From: Dialister sp. UBA7295
Lineage (GTDB): Bacteria; Bacillota; Negativicutes; Veillonellales; Dialisteraceae
Assembly: GCA_002471975.1 (NCBI GenBank)
Contig: DKQZ01000105.1
Location: 1 to 8,866, forward strand
Direction: 5' to 3'
DNA: 8,866 nt
Within the stretch, counting starts at the first letter, position 1; every line of letters begins with the position of its first letter. Below, piece by piece: positions 5,150-8,866 of the stretch. Position numbers and translations under genes: made by a program. The notes beneath the pieces were generated by a model, which searched no databases, was not told where the DNA came from, and saw only the letters and a list, made by a program, of their open reading frames with translations.

Positions 5150-5965
5150 ATGAACAGAATCATTCATACGGCACATTATGATTTAGTCACATTTTTCACC
5201 GATGCGAAGAGCTTTTATGTGACGGCCACCCTGGTCGTAAAAGATGGCAGGGCCCTTCTGGTGAATTCATTCTTTATCCGGTCCTCGGCAGAGGAAGTGG
5301 TTTCCTACCTGAAGGCCGAAGGCCTGACGCTGGAAAAGATTTTCATCCAGCACGGGGATCCGGACTATTATTTTGGCTTGGAAAGGATCCGCGAAGCGTT
5401 CCCGAAGGCCTATGCCTATGCCACAAAGGAAACGGCAGAGCATATCATGAATACCCTCTGCGGAAAAGTCACTTTCTGGTATCCTGTGCTGAAAGAGGAA
5501 GGACCCATCAATCCTGTCATTCCGGCGGTGCTTGAGGGAGAAAGTTTTGATTTCGAAGGATTCACCTTCAAAGTGGTGGGAAACGATCTCACCCGCACCT
5601 CTCTTTATGAAGAAACAGAAATGGTCCTTCTTGGCGGCATTGACGTTTTCAATGAAATTCATGTATTTCTCGCCGACACGGCATCCGAAGAAGACAGAAA
5701 GGCCTGGATTTCCAGAGTGAAAGAGCTGGAAGCTTTGGAACCGTCCATCGTCATCCCTTCTCACGGGGTTCCAGATGGCTCCTTCGATACAAAGGCTTTG
5801 GCTCACACGGCAGCATACCTGGAAAAGTCCATCTCTTTTGAGAAGGAAACAAAGACAGGCAAAGAGCTGGCAGACAAACTCCTTGCAGCTTATCCGGAGG
5901 CAAAGAACAGCGAAATCGTATCTCTGGGCGCAGGAGTCGTGAAGAAGGAGATACAGTGGAATTGA
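5150..5965 (+). CDS. MBL-fold protein with degenerate metal site
   Basis: A 271-residue metallo-beta-lactamase-fold protein. The family's HxHxDH signature is replaced by H68-G-D70-P-D72-Y73 in IQHGDPDYYFGLE (66-78). The next ligand, normally His in a GHT-like turn, aligns with N145 (VVGNDLT, 142-148). The bridging Asp, normally in a GD strand, aligns with I164 (LLGGIDVFNEIH, 160-171). Only the last His, H205 in IPSHG, is clearly kept. Substrate-pocket sequence such as YYFGLERIREAFPKAYAYAT and EIHVFLADT still resembles active relatives, and the C-terminal helical extension is intact. It may therefore bind a ligand without hydrolysing it, or use an unusual metal site. AAGGAGG at 5136-5142 supports the start. 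It is divergent from a LysR-type gene that probably regulates it. The fold is sure; the activity is unknown. Confidence 0.88.
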   Translation: MNRIIHTAHYDLVTFFTDAKSFYVTATLVVKDGRALLVNSFFIRSSAEEVVSYLKAEGLTLEKIFIQHGDPDYYFGLERIREAFPKAYAYATKETAEHIMNTLCGKVTFWYPVLKEEGPINPVIPAVLEGESFDFEGFTFKVVGNDLTRTSLYEETEMVLLGGIDVFNEIHVFLADTASEEDRKAWISRVKELEALEPSIVIPSHGVPDGSFDTKALAHTAAYLEKSISFEKETKTGKELADKLLAAYPEAKNSEIVSLGAGVVKKEIQWN

Positions 5966-6003
5966 GTCTTTAGTCCGTTTGTTGATTTAGTTCAACTGCG
6001 GTT

Positions 6004-6038
6004 TTCGTGATTCGTGATTCGTTCTTCGTGATTCGTGA
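6004..6038 (+). repeat. Heptamer tract (TTCGTGA), five units
   Basis: Units are TTCGTGA, TTCGTGA, TTCGTTC, TTCGTGA, TTCGTGA, directly joined to AGGTG of hairpin repeat R3. It is the cleanest heptamer tract in the window. Confidence 0.85.
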
Positions 6039-6088
6039 AGGTGGCGGCCTCACGGCCGCGAGTTTGTATGGGGACTTTGCACAGGCGG
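6032..6088 (+). repeat. Dispersed hairpin repeat, copy R3
   Basis: TTCGTGAAGGTG, then stem GCGGCC (6044-6049), loop TCAC, stem GGCCGC (6054-6059), then GAGTTTGTATGGGGACTTTG and CACAGGCGG. The stem bases differ from R2 in both arms while pairing is kept. Confidence 0.85.
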
Positions 6089-6147
6089 GGCTGAAAATCA
6101 CGTATCGGTTTTTATCAAGTGACGCTGCCGCAGGGCATGAGAATGGG

Positions 6148-6193
6148 AAAGGCTCCCCTCGATAGGGGAGCTCCCGCAAAGCGGGTGAGGGGA
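6148..6193. repeat. GGCTCCCC-type palindromic repeat
   Basis: Two adjacent hairpins are CTCCCCT-CGAT-AGGGGAG and CCCGC-AAA-GCGGG, followed by TGAGGGGA, which can also pair with the first TCCCCTC. From memory this layout resembles a short imperfect palindromic element found at many sites in gut Firmicute genomes. It carries no coding sequence. Confidence 0.65.
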
Positions 6194-6248
6194 CGAACGG
6201 CACTATGTTGGAGAATCATATAGCAGTTACTCTGGACAGAATTACATA

Positions 6249-6376
6249 CGGTATTCGGGAATTAGCCTCATCACGTCACGCGCCACTCGTGTCATTCCCG
6301 AGATTTCGGGGCGCGGGATTCGTGAAGGTGGCGGTCTGATGGCCGCGGAATTTATATGGGGACTTTACACAGGTGG
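6249..6376 (+). repeat. Composite direct repeat, copy 1 (includes hairpin R4)
   Basis: Begins CGGTATTCGG, contains CTCGTGTCATTCCCGAG and GATTTCGGGGCGCGGG, and ends with hairpin copy R4: stem GCGGTC (6331-6336), loop TGAT, stem GGCCGC (6341-6346), then TATGGGGACTTTACACAGG. A second copy in the same orientation is at 7661-7794, on the other side of the MoaF-like/dioxygenase operon. The inner CCCGA-GATT-TCGGG is itself a hairpin. Confidence 0.8.
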
Positions 6377-6420
6377 AGAATTTATCGTCGGACCCTGAAG
6401 TACGCCAGCTCTATGTGAGA

Positions 6421-6448
6421 AACCATTCACGATGAACCATTCACTATG
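6421..6448. repeat. 14-base direct duplication
   Basis: AACCATTCACGATG is followed at once by AACCATTCACTATG, one difference in 14. Fourteen is two heptamers, in line with the seven-base period elsewhere. Confidence 0.7.
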
Positions 6449-6485
6449 AACTGCCGGCACATCCATATTTCCAAATCAGCTATTT

Positions 6486-6501
6486 ATTATATGTATATAA
6501 T
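6486..6501. promoter_or_regulatory. AT-rich dyad next to the MoaF-like ribosome binding site
   Basis: ATTATAT (6486-6492) and ATATAAT (6495-6501) are perfect inverted arms around GT and abut AGGAGG. TATAAT at 6496-6501 looks like a -10 but would start transcription inside the ribosome binding site with no proper -35, so an operator or RNA fold is as likely. Confidence 0.35.
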
Positions 6502-6514
6502 AGGAGGCAAAAAA

Positions 6515-6853
6515 ATGACGTTTTTTGATCGCGTAAAGGGTAAGAAACTGACTGTCCGTTATGAATCGGGGTTTGCATTTACCATTGTGTACCCGGAGGA
6601 AGGTCTCCTTTCCTGGAAGGCGCTGGGCGAATCGATTGCGGTGACCCAGGAGGAGGAAAAGTATGAAGTCCTGGAAATCCGGGACGGGCTGTACTTTGTG
6701 AACTGGGTGGAAGGTCCGGGGACTGTGCTCTCCCAGCTCCTTGATTTCGAAAGCGGCAAGGTTTCCGCTTTCATGACCTGGAATGATGATACTGCCTTTG
6801 GCAAGCGGGCAAAGATCCTTCACAAAGGTGTATTCACCGTAGAGGAGGCGTAA
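6515..6853 (+). CDS. Small MoaF-like (lipocalin-type) protein
   Basis: A 112-residue cytosolic protein rich in predicted beta strands. The block GLYFVNWVEGP (58-68) and LLDFESGKVSAFMTW (75-89) resembles MoaF-like domains and related small calycin barrels; this is family recognition from memory, with no catalytic motif to confirm it. The chosen start at 6515 has TAGGAGGC at 6501-6508, seven bases upstream; an in-frame ATG at 6446 would add 23 residues but lies in the 14-base repeat with no ribosome binding site. Its stop is one base before the ATG of the dioxygenase gene, and GAGGAGG near its own 3' end serves that gene, so the two are translationally coupled. This suggests a shared substrate, perhaps a phenolic or other aromatic compound. 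Confidence 0.75.
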   Translation: MTFFDRVKGKKLTVRYESGFAFTIVYPEEGLLSWKALGESIAVTQEEEKYEVLEIRDGLYFVNWVEGPGTVLSQLLDFESGKVSAFMTWNDDTAFGKRAKILHKGVFTVEEA

Positions 6854-6854
6854 T

Positions 6855-7634
6855 ATGGGAAAACGGATGCCCGTCATTTTTTCCGGCCATGGCTCACCCA
6901 TGATCGCGCTGGAACACAATGACATCACCGAAGGCATGCGGGAAGTGGGCGAAAAAGTGATTTTCGGATATGGAAAGCCGAAAGCCATTCTCGCCGTTTC
7001 CGCCCACTGGTATACGAGGGGGAGCTGGATCCAGACGGCCCCCGTGCCCAAGCAGGTCTACGATATGTACGGTTTCCCGAAGGAATTGTACGAAGTGAAA
7101 TATCCGGTGAAAGGCTACCTTCCATTGACGAAACGGGTGGAAGAACTCCTGGGAAATACAGTGAAAGAAGATGATTCCTGGGGAATCGACCATGGCACCT
7201 GGACTGTCCTCATCCACATGTTTCCAAAGGCCGACATCCCGGTAGTCCAGCTCTCTGTAGACGGACTGGCAAAGCCTTCGGAAAATTTTGAAATCGGAAA
7301 GAAACTCTCGGCGCTCCGGGACGAAGGATACCTCGTTTTCGGAAGCGGAAATGTAGTCCATAACCTGAGAAGAGTGGAATGGGACAATGAAGGCGGGACT
7401 CCCATGACCTATGCTTTCAATGATTACGTAAAGAAAGCAGTGGCCAAAGGAAATACAAAGGCCCTGATCGATTATGAAAAAGGACCTTCCGCTGATTATG
7501 CGGTACCGACTCCGGACCATTACCTTCCCATCCTCTATACACTGGGAGCTGCCGAAGGGGACAAAGCGGAAGTTTTCAACGATGTCTGCAACCTGGGCTC
7601 CATGGCGATGACGGGATTTGTCTGGAGTCATTAG
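6855..7634 (+). CDS. ygiD: Extradiol ring-cleavage dioxygenase, YgiD/DODA type (LigB fold)
   Basis: A 259-residue protein closely matching the E. coli YgiD (4,5-DOPA extradiol dioxygenase) pattern over its full length. Visible motifs are FSGHGSPM (9-16, H12), VSAHWYTRG (48-56, H51), WGIDHGTW (109-116, H113), FGSGNVVHNLR (162-172, H169) and PTPDHYLPILY (218-228, H222). H12, H51 and H222 correspond to the usual metal-ligand positions, and H113 and H169 to conserved active-site histidines, so the site looks intact. The known activity opens catechol rings such as DOPA using O2. The gene is coupled to the upstream MoaF-like gene. An O2-requiring enzyme is puzzling if the host is a strict anaerobe, and the true substrate may differ. 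The assignment to the family is firm. Confidence 0.93.
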   Translation: MGKRMPVIFSGHGSPMIALEHNDITEGMREVGEKVIFGYGKPKAILAVSAHWYTRGSWIQTAPVPKQVYDMYGFPKELYEVKYPVKGYLPLTKRVEELLGNTVKEDDSWGIDHGTWTVLIHMFPKADIPVVQLSVDGLAKPSENFEIGKKLSALRDEGYLVFGSGNVVHNLRRVEWDNEGGTPMTYAFNDYVKKAVAKGNTKALIDYEKGPSADYAVPTPDHYLPILYTLGAAEGDKAEVFNDVCNLGSMAMTGFVWSH

Positions 7635-7660
7635 GCAGATACTGCGGTCTCAGTCAATAT

Positions 7661-7794
7661 CGGTATTCGGGTCTTAGCTTCACCACGGCACGCCCCATTC
7701 GTGTCATTTCCGAGATTTCGGGGCGCGGGGTGCGGGGCTCGGGAAGGTGCGGCGCTGATGCGCCGCATTTTTAAATGGGACTTTGCACAGGCGG
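7661..7794 (+). repeat. Composite direct repeat, copy 2 (includes hairpin R5)
   Basis: Matches 6249-6376: begins CGGTATTCGG, contains TTCGTGTCATTTCCGAG and GATTTCGGGGCGCGGG, and ends with hairpin copy R5: stem GCGGCGC (7749-7755), loop TGAT, stem GCGCCGC (7760-7766), then AAATGGGACTTTGCACAGG. The R5 stem is one base pair longer than R4 and differs in sequence. Confidence 0.8.
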
Positions 7795-7817
7795 GGAGAG
7801 GAAAGACGGATTGCGGA

Positions 7818-7870
7818 TTTGGGATTTCAGGAAGGCGGTGGCCGGATGGGCCCTTTTTTTGATGGGAAAT
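7818..7870 (+). repeat. Terminator-like dispersed repeat, copy 2
   Basis: TTGGGATTTCAGGAAGGCGG, a short centre with GGCC/GGCC self-pairing, then CCTTTTTTTGAT and GGGAAAT. It is related to 4847-4907. The seven-T run could end transcription from the dioxygenase operon, but the stem is weak. Confidence 0.4.
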
Positions 7871-7931
7871 GTATGCAGATAGGGATATTTGATACGCTTA
7901 ATTATATAATACGGGAATATTAAATTTTCCC

Positions 7932-7960
7932 TTTTCAAAAGGCTTCTAATCTGCTATATT
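7932..7960 (+). promoter_or_regulatory. Likely promoter of the exported SnoaL-like gene
   Basis: TTTTCA (7932-7937, four of six to TTGACA) and TATATT (7955-7960, five of six to TATAAT) are separated by 17 bases. The predicted start near 7967 falls inside an inverted repeat, TTGATA (7959-7964) and TATCAA (7970-7975), which could be an operator. A further TATTTGATA at 7886-7894 is the exact reverse complement of 7970-7978. Confidence 0.55.
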
Positions 7961-8003
7961 GATAACGGATATCAAATAAAATAATTTCTGAAAGGAGATT
8001 TCT

Positions 8004-8507
8004 ATGAAAAAATTACTGATTGCCGCTCTGGCAGCTGCTTCTTTTATCATGATTCCTGCCCTGGGGAGCGAGGCCCATGCCTTCCCGCCGATCCGGGACA
8101 ATGGAATGATTTCCAGACTTCAGAAGGAAAGACAGGATGAAGCGAACAAGGAACTGGTCGTGAATTTCTGGAATGAAGTGTTCAACAGGCACAATGCATC
8201 CATCATCGATACGGCGGTAGGAGACGTGTACACCCAGCACAGTCCGGGATTTGCGGATGGGAAAGAAGCTTTCAAGACGGCCATCTCCGGATTCCTTGCT
8301 GAATTCCCGGAAAGCACGGCGGAAATCAAAAGGGTGGCAGCCGACGGGGATCTTGTCTTTATTCATAACCATATCAAACTGAACGCAGCCGACCGCGGCC
8401 AGTCAGCCGTCGATATTTTCCGTGTGGAAAATGGAAAAATCGTAGAACACTGGGACATCATTCAGGACGTCTCGGAAAAAGCGGAAAATAACAACACCAT
8501 GTTCTGA
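8004..8507 (+). CDS. Exported SnoaL-like/NTF2-fold protein
   Basis: A 167-residue protein with a clear Sec signal peptide: MKKLLIAALAAASFIMIPAL then GSEAHA, with likely cleavage after A26 (AHA-FPP). The mature part starts with a charged helix (KERQDEANKELVVNFWNEVFNRHN, 41-64) and carries the SnoaL-like signature blocks YTQHSPGFADGKEAFKTAI (76-94) and VDIFRVENGKIVEHWDIIQ (136-154). In related proteins of the SnoaL-like aldol-type group, these His and Asp residues line a small-molecule cavity. Most relatives are cytosolic, so export (or periplasmic location in a diderm Firmicute) is notable. AAAGGAGA at 7991-7998 supports the start. The gene stands alone, with its own promoter and terminator. 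The ligand or reaction is unknown. Confidence 0.87.
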   Translation: MKKLLIAALAAASFIMIPALGSEAHAFPPIRDNGMISRLQKERQDEANKELVVNFWNEVFNRHNASIIDTAVGDVYTQHSPGFADGKEAFKTAISGFLAEFPESTAEIKRVAADGDLVFIHNHIKLNAADRGQSAVDIFRVENGKIVEHWDIIQDVSEKAENNNTMF

Positions 8508-8520
8508 TGGAATTAAGAAC

Positions 8521-8558
8521 AAAAAGAACCGCCTCCGGCCCGAAGGTGGTTCTTTTTT
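8521..8558 (+). terminator. Rho-independent terminator of the SnoaL-like gene
   Basis: AAGAACCGCCT (8524-8534) pairs with AGGTGGTTCTT (8544-8554) with one G-T wobble, closes on a CCGGCCCGA loop and ends in a run of six T. It starts 13 bases after the stop codon. Confidence 0.92.
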
Positions 8559-8627
8559 ATGAAATAGGTTAGAAATATAAAATTCCCGGAAGCAACAGTA
8601 CCCATGGCGTAAAACAGGATGCACCCC

Positions 8628-8866
8628 GCTTGACATAAATCCAAAGTCAGCAGGTACGAGGCAAACTTCCCGATCCCGACCGGCTGACAGAAATCGGAAG
8701 TCAGCAGGTACGAGGCAGACTTCCCGTTATCGCCGCCTGTCGAAAATTCGAAGTCAGCAGGTACGAGGCTAACTTCCCGATCCTGCCCGCCTGGCAGAAA
8801 TCGGAAGTTACCACGTACGAGGCTGACTTCCCGTTACCGCTCGCCTGACGAAAATCCGAAGTCAGC
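8628..8866. repeat. 54-bp tandem array with alternating A/B units, continues past the window
   Basis: Units begin at 8644, 8698, 8751, 8805 and 8859 (periods 54, 53, 54, 54). The first 19 bases, AAGTCAGCAGGTACGAGGC, are identical in the first three units and altered in the fourth. The rest alternates. Units 1 and 3 continue (A)ACTTCCCGATCC and end CAGAAATCGG. Units 2 and 4 continue GACTTCCCGTTA and end CGAAAAT(T/C)CG. A degenerate B-type tail (8628-8643) precedes the first unit. GGAAGTC and GACTTCC form a 7-bp stem in B units, weaker in A units. No reading frame runs through it. Confidence 0.85.

Larger units (their letters stand above)
5966..6514. other. Repeat-rich non-coding region before the MoaF-like gene
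   Basis: No gene is supported on either strand. In order, the region holds a TTCGTGA heptamer tract, hairpin repeat R3, a GGCTCCCC palindromic repeat, the first copy of a roughly 130-bp composite direct repeat including hairpin R4, a 14-base direct duplication (6421-6448) and an AT-rich dyad (6486-6501). No clear terminator for the MBL gene is seen. Confidence 0.7.
7635..8003. other. Non-coding region before the exported SnoaL-like gene
   Basis: No gene is supported. It contains the second composite repeat (7661-7794), a terminator-like repeat (7818-7870), and the promoter and operator-like sites of the next gene (7886-7978). Confidence 0.7.

Noticed and set aside
5970..6203. Minus-strand 77-codon open frame between the MBL and MoaF-like genes
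   Set aside because: It runs through heptamer tracts and hairpin repeats and has no protein-like features.
6894..7631. Minus-strand open frame (245 codons) opposite the dioxygenase gene
   Set aside because: Antisense shadow; the plus strand encodes a full-length YgiD-type enzyme with all key histidines.
8628..8866. CRISPR array
   Set aside because: The sequences between the conserved cores are themselves related and alternate in two classes, so they are not independent spacers; no cas gene is seen.

Overview
This window looks like chromosome from a low-to-mid GC Firmicute. My best guess is an anaerobic gut or oral Negativicutes lineage (Dialister/Megasphaera-like). The guess rests on strong AAGGAGG-type ribosome binding sites, the protein families present, and intergenic regions filled with short degenerate repeats. 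No rRNA, tRNA, transposase, phage gene or CRISPR array is visible, so the taxonomy is inference.

Layout. 1-283 is non-coding, with hairpins and palindromes. 284-1200 holds a nitroreductase-family gene followed by an ArsC/Spx-family thioredoxin-fold gene, probably one operon with a redox or stress role. A strong terminator hairpin follows, and a perfect-consensus promoter (TTGACA-17 bp-TATAAT) lies inside it. That promoter drives a two-gene unit: a DUF4869-like protein (1361-1798) and a small P-loop ATPase (1808-2602). The ATPase reading frame is cut by a single in-frame TAA at 2297-2299; the remaining 100 codons stay open in the same frame and end just before a good terminator. On the minus strand come a TauE/SafE permease (3659-2895, with its own terminator) and a LysR-type regulator (4790-3924). 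Divergent from the regulator is a metallo-beta-lactamase-fold protein (5150-5965) that has lost most of the usual metal ligands. A two-gene operon follows: a MoaF-like small protein (6515-6853) and a YgiD/DODA extradiol dioxygenase (6855-7634). The last gene (8004-8507) encodes an exported SnoaL/NTF2-fold protein and has a clear terminator.

The intergenic DNA is as distinctive as the genes. It contains (i) five copies of a hairpin element whose stem sequence differs from copy to copy while staying complementary; (ii) tracts with a 7-bp period at several loci; (iii) a roughly 130-bp direct repeat on both sides of the MoaF-like/dioxygenase operon; (iv) a widespread-type GGCTCCCC palindromic repeat; and (v) a 54-bp tandem array, with units alternating in an A-B-A-B order, that runs off the right edge of the window.

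The best candidates for something undescribed are the DUF4869/ATPase pair with its terminator-embedded promoter and interrupted ATPase, the ligand-poor MBL protein beside a divergent LysR regulator, and the two structured repeat systems. No complete new system can be claimed from the sequence alone.
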